A program made the position numbers and the translations under genes. DNA of 64,000 nucleotides from Favolaschia claudopus (lineage: Eukaryota; Basidiomycota; Agaricomycetes; Agaricales; Mycenaceae): contig JAWWNJ010000034.1 of the NCBI GenBank assembly GCA_037176885.1, positions 992,001-1,056,000 of the forward strand, given 5' to 3'. Below are positions 22,347-33,839 of this stretch, piece by piece. The notes under the pieces were generated by a model. The model did not search any database. It was not told where the DNA came from and saw only the letters and a program-made list of their open reading frames with translations. Each line of letters starts with the position of its first letter. The first letter of the stretch is position 1.

Positions 22347-24415
22347 ATGACGATGTCGCGCACCTCGAAGATTAAGATTCTTCTCGCAATCGACGTCGTT
22401 TTCTTCTTCGTCGAAATCATTTCTGGTACCCCACCATACAGCCAAGACGCTTTCCGAATTTCTGAATATTTTCTAGGATATGCGGTTGGCTCGCTAGCGC
22501 TCGTCGCGGATAGCTTCCACATGCTCAAGTATTTCTGTCGTCGTCAACTGCCCACTACCCAGCTGACTGAGAAAATGTAGCGATGTGATGAGCTTAATTG
22601 TCGCGCTCTACGCCATCAAGCTCACCACCCAGAGCGCTACGGATTCTCGCTATTCCTACGGATGGCATCGTGCAGAGATCCTTGCCGCCCTAATCAACGG
22701 TGTCTTTCTACTTGCACTATGTTTCTCTATTGCACTCGAGGCTATGGAGAGATTCTTCAGCACACCTGGTGCGCTCCTCTCTTTACTTCGGCTCCCTGTG
22801 GTGACTCTACCTACCCAGAAATCAGCAACCCGAAGTTGGTCATCATTGTGGGCAGTTTTGGACTCGCGTCGAATCTTCTTGGCTTACTTCTGTTCCACGG
22901 TATGTACTCGCTGCTTTCAATTGTACTGGCGCACGCGTTTCGCGCTGCGCAATGCATGACTTTGGCTGTGCTCTTCGCTACCGCCGCCCAGCGCGTTATT
23001 CGGAGCTCTTTCGCTTCGTGACATGACTTGAAACCTCATTTGCGAAGTTCATTCTCGCATGCTTGATGCAATCCCTCGATTCTAGCATCTCCCTCTCAGG
23101 TCACTAATCCTCCCTCTTTGTCCAGAACACTCCCACTCCCATGGCCACTCGCATTCCCACTCCCTCTCCCATACTCACGCCCAAGAACCCATCAAGCCAT
23201 CCTCTCCACCCACCTCGGTGCCGACCATCAAAGTGACGGATACCGTGTCCGAGACCGACGAGGAGGAAGAGATTTATCCTGCGGTTGGCCCAGGGCACCC
23301 TGTAATGACACGGGCGTCGATCGTGCGAGGTACGTGGCATTCGAGTTTTCTACAAACACGATTTTATCTGATGCGGGTTCAGTGGCCCACAACATGGCGC
23401 GCACCTCTTCTCCCCACCGCAGTGACTCGCACGACAGTGAACGAACACCCCTCCTATCTCAGAGCCACTCGCACGACCACGAACACGCGAATGGCCACTC
23501 TCCTGCTTCGTCATCGACGGAGCCTGCGCACGGACATTCACACTCACATTCTCATGCGGGCTCGATGAACATGCGGGCTTTAGTGCTGCATGTTCTCGGT
23601 GACGCGCTAGGCAACGTGGGCGTTATCGCCACAGGCCTCATCATCCTCTTCGCGCCGGCCTCTTGGGGCGGCCGCGAGGTTTATTTCGATCCTGCGATCA
23701 GTCTGGTTATTGGGGCGATCATACTGATGAGTACGGTGCCGCTTGGTGCGTATGCATATTTTTTCTTGGGCACACGAACTTACAGAGTATGATAGTGCGC
23801 TCTGCGTCCTTCGTTCTGCTGCAAGGCGTGCCCGCGACGATATCGCTGGAGCAGGTACGTGCGGCGATTCTGGCAGTGGAGGGGGTGCAGAGTCTACACG
23901 AGTTACATATATGGCAGGTGCGTAGCTTCTCCCCCATTCCACAAGTATCAAAACGTCGACGGGGTTTTGACCGCTCTTTCAGCTCTCTGAATCGAAAAAT
24001 ATTGCCTCTGTGCACGTACTCGCTTCGCGTGAGCTAGACTTCATGCCGATTGCGGCCAAGATACGAAAGGTGAGTTCCCGTTTCCTTCTGTTTTCACTTT
24101 CATGCAGCCAACATTTCCCACAGGCACTGCACGACCATGGCATCCACTCATGCACTATACAACCCGAATATTACGGGTCGCGATATGGTGTAGCACCGGT
24201 CGCAGAGGCGAGTAGTCCTTGCGGATTTGCTACTCATGCTAACTTGGCTCGTTGCAGGGCGGCAGTCCAGATACGGCCTGTCTCGTGCTGTGCCCACCGG
24301 AGGAGTGTAACCCGCAGGAGGACGCGTGCTGTCGTGCGTGTTTCTGCTCACTCATCACTGCTTCCCCAAGCTGACGGCGTTTTGGGCATTAGCGCCGCCT
24401 GCTGTAGATGTCTGA
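22347..24415 (+). CDS. CDF-family zinc transporter (ZRC1/COT1-like)
   Basis: Multi-exon gene from the ATG at 22347 (MTMSRTSKIKILLAIDVVFF). Membrane segments and motifs: ADSFHMLNDV in helix 2 (HxxxD, formed across an intron), helices 3-4 with LINGVFLLALCFSIALEA and IIVGSFGLASNLLGLLLFH. A long His-rich loop follows, with HSHSHGHSHSHSLSHTH, HSHDHEHANGH and HGHSHSHSHAG. The second site is LHVLGDALGNVG (HxxxD) in helix 5. The cytosolic ferredoxin-like domain has LLQGVPATISLEQV and ELHIWQLSESKNIASVHV. HxxxD in both sites is the zinc-type pair, so zinc export into the vacuole or ER is likely. The C-terminus is cysteine-rich (CLVLCPPEECNPQEDACC). One intron is GC-AG (24208-24257); the intron before the His loop is about 220 bases, unusually long here. 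Confidence 0.93.
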
Positions 24416-25375
24416 TTTGACGAGTGGAGATCTTTTGTTGTAGTGAAACACGTTGAGGACTATACTCATTAATTATGGGTGCCGTTGGCACGCACGCACA
24501 GTTATTGCTATAATTTTGAATATTGCTGTATTGTAGGAGGGGGAAAACTACCGTCTTATCTAAACTAAGTAGCAGGCCATGCTTGAGTACAAAATTTTCG
24601 TTGCAATTACCAGGAAAATGAATGAATCTACATATTTCTCACGACCCCAACTTCGTCATAAATCTCGGGCAACGCTCGACCTTTCGTCCAACCGTTGACC
24701 ATATTCTTTCCTATGGACTCGGATCTCTATGATTTCCCACTGCCCTAAGCTCCTTGAACACGGCTCTATACTCTCCTGCACACTAACGAGCCCTCAGACG
24801 AGTCTCGGACGGACTCCGAAGCGTCGTTTTTCCAGTCAATTTCAAGTCAATTTTTCTTCAAACTGGCATGGTTCCGGAGCCGTTCGGCTACAGTCAAACT
24901 GCCCAGTGGTAAATTGTCCAATAACGACTCGAGAGCTATCATTGCAAAACCGCGTGTTGTTGTCCCAGTCATGTTGTCCCAGTCATGGTGTCTTCAAATG
25001 CATCCCTTCCAGCGTACATCGACGCATCGACCATCAGCTTGAGTCAACCCTCTCGCCCTGCATTCGGATTAAACTTTTTTGGTCCCGAAGGAAGGAAGTA
25101 TGACTGCGGCGAAGACCAACGGGCATCTGCCATCTCGCCAAGTCAAGACCTTGGCCCGGAAGAATGTGAGTTTGAAGTAATGTACTGAATGGCCGCAGCC
25201 GTGCACCCGATACGGTCAATTTATACCGCTCCTTCGAAGCAAGCTTCCAGGGTAGCAATTATATCGTTCTACCGCGCAGCCGTGTATCCGATGTGGTCCC
25301 TCTGTGAGCCCAGGCCGCGCCGTACTTATAACCAGCGCTTGAAGTTCGACATCCTGTAACTTCTGGCCTGCACTT
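24416..25375. other. Intergenic region upstream of the acetyltransferase-like gene
   Basis: About 960 bases. A direct repeat of ttgtcccagtcatg occurs at about 24959-24986. No coding exon could be recognised. Confidence 0.5.
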
Positions 25376-26747
25376 ATGTCGTCCCCCACGGTTGTGCGGC
25401 CTACTGGTACGCTCCTTCGTCATTTCTTAGCGGTTCTGGGGCTAAATTGCACTAGGACTCATGGAATCGTTCCACGCAACGCGCCATTTCCTCGGGATCG
25501 ACTCGTGTATTATGATCTCAGCCAGGTTCATCTCCACCGGCGGTTCTACACTTGGAAAAGAACTTCTGTTTCCCGCTCTGCACAAAGTAATCCATGATCT
25601 CCCAATCCTGGCTGTGATGATCAAGGACGAAAGCTTCAAACCGTCGTTCGTCAAGCTTGACACGATCGACTTGTCTGCAATTGTAGAGTTCTCCAATGAA
25701 ACAGATTTGGAAACAATCTTCGAGAGGCAGCTGTCTGTGCGACTGGATACAACGGCGCCGCTACCCTTGTGGCGACTGCAGGTGCTCAAGGATGGAACCG
25801 TCCTCTTTGTGTTCCACCACTGCATCGGAGACGCTCTCAGCGGCGCCATTTTTCACAAAACGCTCTTGGCTGCTCTCCAAGAACCTGTGGTTGGAGCAGA
25901 CTCTGCGTTGGTCGTCGTGCCCAAAACGATCTCGTTACTCCCCCCATTGGAGGAGGTGACGGATGTCAGGCCCTCCTTGCTCAATATTCTCACCACCGCG
26001 CTCGCCCTCTTCATTCCGATCCCCGCTTCCTGGAAACGTAGCTACTACGCATGGACAGCAAACCCAGTTTCCAAGACCCCCGACTTTACTCCCCATGCCA
26101 AAGTAATGACATTCAATGCTGAAGAGATGGATGCATTCCTTAAAGTATGCCGGACCCATAATGCTACCATCACCTCCGCCTTTTACACGCTCACGGCTGC
26201 CATCATGTCCAAGCTCGTCCCGCCTCATTCCCCGAGTTACAGGACCATCGGGGCGCTGGTGGCCATCTCGATGCGTAGCATCGCTGGCACGCCTGATGGC
26301 ATCTGCAACTATGTCTCTGGACACTACACCTACCCACCCATCAACCCCGCATTCCAGTGGCCCGCCGCAGCGGCGTACGCCCAAGAACTACAGCGCCAGA
26401 AGACGGTTGCGCGGGAAACCGTTGGGCTGATATATTACCTCTTCGGAAATATCGCGCCGTTCTTCCAAAATTCGATGGGGAATAAGCGTAACGCGGCTTT
26501 TGAGATTTCTAACGTCGGGCGTATACCTGATCCTACCGCCCACGGGTTGGGGCCGTGGCGCATCGATCGCATGGTGTTTGCGCAGTCGGATCTCGTTGTG
26601 AATGCTGCTTTGAAAGTTAACGTGATTGGGGATCCGACAGGGGCCGTCCATGTTACTTTGACGTGGGGTGAGGCTGCGATTGACCGAAACTTGGTCGATT
26701 CGTTCGCAGTCCAGTTTCAAGAAGGAGTACGTTCGCTGATTTCGTAG
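25376..26747 (+). CDS. Alcohol O-acetyltransferase-like protein (condensation-domain fold)
   Basis: Two exons, 25376-25406 and 25456-26747, joined in frame as RPTG|LMESFHATRHFLGIDSC, giving 440 residues. The catalytic motif of the acyltransferase/condensation superfamily is HHCIGDALSG at about residue 125 (HHxxxD). Other family-like segments are PLWRLQVLKDGTVLFVFHH, CRTHNATITSAFYTLTAAIM, ICNYVSGHY and FEISNVGRIPD, near the C-terminal conserved block. Yeast members make acetate esters from alcohols and acetyl-CoA, and related enzymes detoxify sterols, but the substrate here is not known. The ATG at 25376 is chosen because it supplies the usual RPxGLxE opening. Convergent with paralogue C. Confidence 0.85.
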
Positions 26748-27305
26748 CTAGAGCACAAATATATATCCGACCATTTCGAAACTTTTTCGCGTCGTTTCTC
26801 AAGACCGGTAGATAGGTCGTAATGCACGCGTAACGGCTTGAACGTCTGTCTTCGTAATCCACGTCCACCATACAAGAGAGGCTGAAAGGATCTTACGTTC
26901 AGATAATCCAAATCGGCATGTTGGTGGTGCTACACCCCATACCGTAGTCGGCGAGCGACAATCGATGACTTCGAAAGGAACGAGACATGGAAACAATATA
27001 AAATGTTTATTGACTTTTCGGTAACATTTACTTTGTTTGTAAATTAGTCGCCCAGTATATGCTCGCAATCACCACAACGAGCTGAGCCGCCTAACTCTTG
27101 ACCGCTTGATGACAGGCAACCTGAGAATCGCGGCGTACCACGTTGATGTGGACAACTACGGCGCTGATGAGGGAGGCGAGCTCGGCCAGCACGTTCTGCT
27201 GACAGTCGCGGCCGAAAGCGGGCAACGTCTTGAGGAAGGAGGTGGTTGGAGCCAGGGTCAACCCTCAGCCCGCCCCCGTCCGAAAAACTGCGGAGGTGCA
27301 GGTGA
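26748..27305. other. Convergent 3' region of the acetyltransferase and paralogue C
   Basis: At about 26960-27030 lies the family 3' flank, gaacgagacatggaaacaat then ataaaatgtttattgac, whose reverse complement supplies AATAAA for paralogue C. A close copy sits at the truncation point of the BAR-SH3 gene (33421-33468 and 43777-43824). Confidence 0.6.
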
Positions 27306-28139
27306 CTACCAGCGCGCAATCATGGATGCCATTCGCGCCGCACTGAGGCCACTGTCCGGAACATCAGAGTAGTTCTGCGTAGGCAATCAGCACGACAGAC
27401 GGCGGACTCAATAACACTGGAACATACTGAAAGCACAGGCACAAGAAGCTTCAAAGAGGTTGCGACGCTGTTCGGGACGGGAGTAGGTAACTGATTGATC
27501 GTATCTTCGAGAGCGGTGAACACTTCACTGAGCAAGATAACATCGTCTGCGGCTGTATTAATCACTGCCCGGGGCTAATAAAGAGAATAATCAGCATTCC
27601 GTGGACCTGCAGCAAGGGCGTAGATGACTTACCAGCATCTCAAGCGCCACGACCGCCTCCCCCACAAGATGGGTGAGCTGTTGTATGCTGTCCACCGACG
27701 GCGTGGTATGCGCAGGCGCATCCGCAGCTGCTGAACTCGCCCGCTCCACGTAGTTGCGACGGAGGAAGGCAATAAGGTTGTTTGTGGAATAGCTGACCGC
27801 GTCGACTCGGTTTCCGGTGACCGAGACCAAATCAGAAGTGGGGGTAGCAGCGGCGGTGTTCGATGAGGTGGTGGAAGAGACTCGGAAGGCGGAAGACCAA
27901 TTGCGGGAGGCGGGGTAGGCGAAAAGGGCGGCCGTCTGTGGCGCAGCGCGCACACTGGAGAGAACGGCAGATGGGGTGGCGGCGACCGCCTCACCAGCAG
28001 ACGAAGCTGTGAATACGGTTGCAGAAGCGGCCGGCGCAGCCGATGGGATGGTATCACCAGGAATGACGATAGGGGCGGCGGCAACGATATCGAGCATAGA
28101 CATGATACCGACGAGAGCAAGCGAGATGGAAGTCTTCAT
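27306..28139 (-). CDS. Secreted protein of an unrecognised four-member family, paralogue C
   Basis: Exons 27633-28139, 27428-27574 and 27306-27374 give 240 residues. Signal peptide MKTSISLALVGIMSMLDIVA, then AAP. The core reads AALFAYPASRNWSSAFRVSS, STNNLIAFLRRNYVERASS and SVDSIQQLTHLVGEAVVALE, and the end is NYSDVPDSGLSAARMASMI. Exon phases and lengths equal those of the other copies. Upstream, TATAAAA is at 28223-28229 (reverse). The upstream DNA resembles that of D more than that of A/B (GAGACATCG and a CCCCGAGACC-like block). No function can be assigned. Confidence 0.9.
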
Positions 28140-28319
28140 TTGAGACAGTATAGTCGAGATGGTAAGAGACTTCGAGATGTGTGTGTTCGGTGTGTAAGGT
28201 TTGCGAGCGACCTGCCCTAGCTTTTATAGAAGAGTTCCTCTGAGACATCGAATGAGACATTTGCACTTTTGCCCCGAGACCGCCAGAAAGGCCGAGTATT
28301 CTGAGACACATCGAGAAAG

Positions 28320-29135
28320 CCCTCGTCAGAGCGGCGCTGAATCTACCAGAAGCGGTCCATTGTGGGGGGTTGGTCGCGCCGTCGCGGTGTTGTCAAATAT
28401 TCGACTTTCCACTACTTGTTTGCTCGCTAATGAATCGGGAACTCTTGCATATGACTTTGCTTTCAGCGCACAAGACCACGCTGTCTTTATGATACTGGAC
28501 GAGTTGTTGACAACGCCGAATTCGTTGGATTTGAGGAAACGGTCGATGTGGTTAAAGTTCGCGCGCGAGGACGTGACATTATGTCACATCTTTACGACGC
28601 ATCGCGTGATGTGACAGACCGTATCCTGTTTTCTCCAGACGCGCTCGACGCGTCCTCCGCCTCGCTTCTCATTAGCCATCAAGTTAGACTCTGAGCTTAC
28701 TTTCATTCTCTCGCTTGGTTTTGGTTGTTTTGGACCTAAGAACCCGCGTACTGAATTTGGGCCGTCTTGTTTCGATATTAATGTTTGCTCCCGCGCCAGC
28801 CTGAGCGCATCTTGAATCCCTTCCAGCGACTCGAGCGGCGAGCTGCCGGCCCTCCTCAGGCTCCAGCTGCAAACTCACCTTCCCTCAATGCAATATCGTG
28901 ATGTCGCACAAATTAAGGAATTGGGTTATAAACCTATTATCAGGCAAATTCGATTTTTCCCACCTCGGAGTATGTACGTCCGGGGCACATGCATTTGAGG
29001 GTTTAAACTACGCATAACCCACCTAGCACTCCAAGATACGGTTATAAATCGTTATAACCCAATGCCTTTTTTTGCGACAGATTTTCACCATCTTCTATAT
29101 AGCAGCTATATATTTACAGCGGTCGAAGACCGCGC
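28320..29135. other. Intergenic region with a short inverted-repeat element
   Basis: No gene is supported. At 28918-29064 an inverted pair, attgggttataa and ttataacccaat, brackets about 120 bases, as in a small MITE-like element. A perfect palindrome gtgacattatgtcac lies near 28574. The reverse frame at 28684..28878 has no recognisable motif. Confidence 0.4.
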
Positions 29136-29142
29136 CTTCATC

Positions 29143-31329
29143 CCCAGTCAAAACCGGTCATGCTGGCATATGCCCAGAGTGGCTGATTTCTGCTGGACTT
29201 GCTGAGGTCTGCTAGTTTCTGCAGCTTCAAATTTTCTTCACAAAAAACAAGGGATAAAATTACCGTCAAGATGTAAAATAAATAAAATCGTCTCGACATC
29301 GTACCGTCGAATCGTACGATTTTCGGACTTCACAAAATTCCAACAAAATTCACAAAGTTTTGAGGAAGAGGCGGCGAGAACATGATGTCATCGGTCCTGT
29401 CGGACTTTGAATTGCGTCTTCCTCCGCACTCGATGAATTCCGCCGCATCAGCACCCGAATCGGGTAATTTGATGGGGGCGGTGTTTGACCTATTTGAGGT
29501 GGCGTATTTCCTCTCTGAATCTCTCGGAGGCCCAGTCCCGCCCCCAATGCTCAAGGTTTCGTGCGGCGAGGATGCGCGGTAGAAAATGCAAGGTACGTTT
29601 TGTATCGCACCGCGCGAGGACGCTGATCAATGCCCCCAGCGTTGCCGTTGATCACCAGCAGGCGTAATGTGATATGTATACAACAGAGGTTAAGCAAAGT
29701 GCCCATTAGTATAGAGGTTTAGAGGTATCAAACATGTGCAAAATAGGCTGGGGCATGTAGAAACATGTGAGTTCGATCCCTGAGTTTGCTTTGTTTTTTG
29801 CTGCTTGTAAGTACTATAACTCTGCCGACGCATGGTAAGGTGATTAGGGTTACGTTCGTCCAGGCTAGCGTTTTTTTCGTTCACAGTCAATTGCAAGGCA
29901 GCTAGGGTTATGTAAAGCCTTCACTAACAAGCACCTCAAGGTCTGAAGCAAATGTTCATGCTAAATCAATCAATGAAAAAATATTCCGGCCTAAGCTTAG
30001 CAATGCTGGAATTCTCCTGAGTAGATGGCTCATGAAATCTACCAGGACTCTTGACACTCTCGAGCTAACTCATTGAGTCGGTAAATCGAGAAAACACAGT
30101 TGTGGTTCACGTTGAGCGTGTGGTGAATTATGCCGTAATGTTGGCGAGCAACACCGCCCCCATCAAATTACCCGATTCGGATGTCACTGATGCGGCGGAA
30201 GTTTGGGAAGTCTTCCTCCGTCACTACCACCATATCCCTTCCCTCACCCGCTCTCGCTCGAGCGCGCCGCCGCCAGGCCGCCGTTGGTCTATCCCTCGAC
30301 ACCTATATGTCTTGGGCATCATGTACTCACGTTCCTTCTGCCCCCTTGAAATCCTCACATCGTCCTCAGCAGCGAGGTTGGCTTGCTCTCGTCCCGCCCT
30401 TTCGTGTTCGTCCCTACGGATCCCGCCACCGTGCTATGTGGGTGCTATATGCAGGTATGCTTCCCCTCTCCTCTCTGCCACCTTTGCCACTCACTTTATC
30501 TTCGCGTTATGCTCGGCAGCAGGTATATGTCTACCCCGCTGCGTTGCAGCGCACACGGTCGGTGACGCTTTCTGAGTTTTCAAGTGAGTTCTCGGAGGCT
30601 TTATATCATGTCGTGTACTAACTCCTTCCTGCAATCCGACAGACAGTCGGTGGTCTGATGCGCAGACGCTCTACTGGTGAGTTGTGGGATTTTTTGTTTC
30701 GCGTATCTCAAAGTCGTACTCTCCCTCGTAGGTAACCGTCGCCTCCACATTGCGCTATCATGCCCATGTGGTAACTCGTAAATCTGGATATGAGGCTTCT
30801 TCGGTATGTCTATATCTCTGTTTCCTGTATGTGTCCTTATCGTCTCGCAGATCCTTCGATAACCCGCGTATATAGTCCGCGGTGGACGTTATCCACACCG
30901 CCGACAACGCATCGCGGCAAGCTCCTTCGCTTTCAAGACAAGCCGGGCTCTACCGCAGCAGGGGGTGTAGGGCGAGGGCTCTGGAGGATCATGCGCACTT
31001 GGGGGAAGGTTGAATGACTGGGCGTGCGGTGAGGGAGTTGTTGCGCAGTGGACTCGGGCCACGGTGGTGGCGTCGAGGGTTGCAGTAGAGCACAGTGTGC
31101 GTAGATAGAGGTGCAATAAATATTGTTTTATCGGTACAATTGTGTGGACAAAATAGCAGAGCCAATATCAGCAGACCATAGCAGGCTCAGCAGAACATAG
31201 CATCTCCCAGCAGAAGTCAGCATGTTTTTCATCTGCTCCAGTTCGGAAAAGTTGCTGATTTCTGCTCAAGGCAGGACAACAGAAATCAGCCAATCGGAGC
31301 ATATGCCAGCATGACCGATTTTGACTGGG
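29143..31329. mobile_element. 2.2-kb DNA transposon-like element with terminal inverted repeats
   Basis: The left end cccagtcaaaaccggtcatg then ctggcatatgcc matches the reverse complement of the right end (cccagtcaaaatcggtcatg then ctggcatatgc), for about 45-50 bases. Both ends are flanked by cttcatc (29136-29142 and 31330-31336), a 7-base target-site duplication that becomes 8 if the ambiguous neighbouring C is counted. Subterminal copies of gctgatttctgctg cluster at both ends. No transposase was recognised, so it is probably non-autonomous. It holds an internal inverted repeat (29437-29485 against 30150-30200) and an intron-containing segment at 30440-30900 that looks like a captured, decayed gene. 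An 8-base duplication would fit hAT or KDZ-like elements; the class is not proven. Confidence 0.7.
30180..30900 (+). pseudogene. Possible captured gene fragment inside the transposon-like element
   Basis: Several short segments bounded by plausible introns give TYMSWASCT, VYVYPAALQRTRSVTLSEFS, RWSDAQTLYW and VTVASTLRYHAHVVTRKSGY. They read like pieces of one protein, but no family was recognised and no full frame could be built. Transposons of this kind often pick up host exons. Confidence 0.3.
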
Positions 31330-31533
31330 CTTCATCCCACACCAATATAGCCCTCCATTCCCCCTCAAGACAGCTTTCTACACGAATTCGCGAGTTGCAA
31401 CTTGCAAGCAACATCACAGCTCGGTAAATGCCGGGTTTCGGTGATCTTGAGGCGGCGATACCTATATCGGCTATATTTTGATGTCGGGAGTCCCTGTCTC
31501 TTGCCGCTCGTCCGCTCTCCCATCGACCACCTC

Positions 31534-33496
31534 ATGGCCGGAAAACAGGTAAACGTGGCCTATAATTCATCAATAAATGTCTCATGGTCTCAACCTAGCT
31601 TGGAAAACTAAGACAAGTCAGTCTGTGGCCCGTGCGCCGTTCGTCGCGAATCCAGAGCTAATCGAACCACTTTTACCGGATTTTTTCTACAGTGGGCGGG
31701 CGAGGTAATATCTTCGAGGGATAAGACGACGGTATCCGACGAGTTCAAGGCTTTGGAGAAAGATGTCGAGCTGCGCAAGGATGGGGCACAGAGGTGTGTG
31801 TGCTGTGCTCCTGACCTCCACTATCTAGGATGTTTATATCACGAACAGGCTCTTTCTGGCGTCTGAAGCGTACCACAGGAATATCGCCAAAAGAAAGGAC
31901 GTAGGTGCCCTGGATGATGCGGAGAAGCTCATGCCCGTCGATGCTCTGGGAATCGTGATGATCATACATGGCGAGGAGTTTGGCGAAGACTCTCCATTTG
32001 GTATCTACTCTGGTCTTCAATTATTTTCACGTTTATTCATGGCGGCGCAGGCAATTCCCTCGTCACTCTCGGTCGCGCGCATTGCAAGGTGGCCAAATTA
32101 CAAGAATCATTCGCACAGTCTTTTCATGACAGCTTCATGGCGTCGCTTGTACGTTTCAGCGAAGACATCAAAGAGTACGAGGCTCTTCGCAAGAAACTAG
32201 AAAGTAGACGGTGTGGAAATCTGACACCTCCACGAGCACTACTTGACAATTTCATATTACAGACTCAGCTATGATGCAGCCGTCACCAAGTATGAGAAGT
32301 TGAAAAGCAGCAAGAAAGAAAAGGAGCGAAAGGAGGCCGACGAAGAGATGCAGCGTGCCAAGCTACGCTAGTATGTATCCGCTCCGTGCCCGAGTTTGAC
32401 GCTCAATCCGTTGCATCTAGTGAGGAAGCAGAGGAGGAGGTTGAGGCTCACATGCACGCTATTCAAGAGAGCGAAATAGTGCAGCTTCGCGAGCTAACCA
32501 GCTTCCTAACCCTCGAGCTCAATTTTGTCGAGCAGTACCTCGAAGTTCTTAAGGACACTCGTGCAAATTGGCCGAGCGAGTGAGTTTTGTTTCGTCATGT
32601 CTAGTACGAGAACCCATATCTGCAATAGCTCGCCCCCGTCGAGACCCGCTTTTCCCTCCCGTTCACAAAACACCGGTTCGGTGCGATCCAGGAAGTCCGA
32701 CAAGGCTCCTTCGCAGCCCACTTTCGAGAGCTCCGACGACGAGCAATCTTCTTCCCGGCCATCCAGTCGTCCATCTAGTCGGCCTCCCTCACGCCCGTCG
32801 TCTCGCGCGTCTCGGAAACGCTCAGACAGCACTGGCACGGCGGGTGGGGACAAGCGGCGGCTCAGCGTCGCCGGTTGGGCCTCGAGTGCAGTCGGATCCG
32901 TCACAGGGCGATCGAAGAAAAACAAGGACAAGGACACATTCGCGAGTCTTGGGGACGACGGAGAGCGCGATTCCGGACACGGCGAGTCGGATACCAGCGG
33001 CCCGGGGGTATTGTCTGGCACCCTCAACTCGATTACGCGCCGCAAGAGCGGCAGTACCAATACGACACCGAAGCTTCCGACGAGGATTTTGAAGCCTCCA
33101 TCGCAGGTGCCGCGCAAAGTTGTCAGGGCACTATACGACTTTTCTGGGTCGTCGGATGAACTGGCGTTCAAGACAGGGGATAAAATTGTTGTCGTGAACG
33201 AAGTTCTTGATGGATGGTGGATGGGGGAGCTCAACGGCAAACAAGGGCTCTTCCCCACCGCGTACACGGAGAGCGCCCAGGACCGCCCCTCATTGCCTTC
33301 CCGTCCCGGGCGAGCTTCGAATCCAGATTTCAGTGACGACTCGAGGGACATGTACAACGACGATGACGAAGACCCCGACTCTGACGCCAACGAGCACTAT
33401 GGGCGTCCGATGACGGATAAGAACGAGACATGTCAACAATATAAAATGTTTATTGACTTTTCGGTAATGGGGGGGGGAATCATAGCAGCTCTGTAG
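31534..33496 (+). pseudogene. BAR-SH3 adaptor gene, copy 1, C-terminally truncated
   Basis: Same eight-exon plan as the full copy at 52245..54601: MAGKQ|LGKLRQ|WAGEVISSRDKTT and so on. The BAR domain and SH3 domain (VVRALYDFSGSSDELAFKTG, GWWMGELNGKQGLFPTAYTE) are open. At 33420 the gene joins foreign DNA right after GRPMTD, and the frame continues for 25 residues (KNETCQQYKMFIDFSVMGGG then IIAAL) to a stop at 33496. About 155 C-terminal residues of the full protein are lost, including its polyproline tail. It differs from copies 2 and 3 at several places in exons and introns. It could still make a BAR-SH3 protein, so pseudogene is a provisional label. Confidence 0.75.
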
Positions 33497-33839
33497 CACT
33501 CTCTGTCGTATGTAGCTTGAATATACTAATCGCTTTGACCTGCCAAAAAAGGAAATTTCCAGCCACCTCCACGCTCACCGCACGACTAAGCTCGCCGCGC
33601 GACCAAGGTCGCAAGCGACTCGCCAGCCCCAGACTTATAGTTTTTCGGCGTTGGTCTCAAAGGGGCTTATTTTCTATTTACATACAACCGAGAAGAAAAT
33701 TTTGATTTTACGACGTTTGAGATGCCCGTTTCCCGCTCCGTTTAGGGCATCTCTAGCGACGCTAATCTACAGCAGAGATCTCAGAATCTACAGATCTACC
33801 TACTCACTACCGGGGTAAAGACCCTGAATTCGGTACGTA

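Noticed and set aside
32506..33390. Long reverse open frames (about 280-294 codons) opposite each BAR-SH3 copy
   Set aside because: They mirror the Ser/Arg-rich and SH3 coding exon on the other strand, and have no motif of their own.
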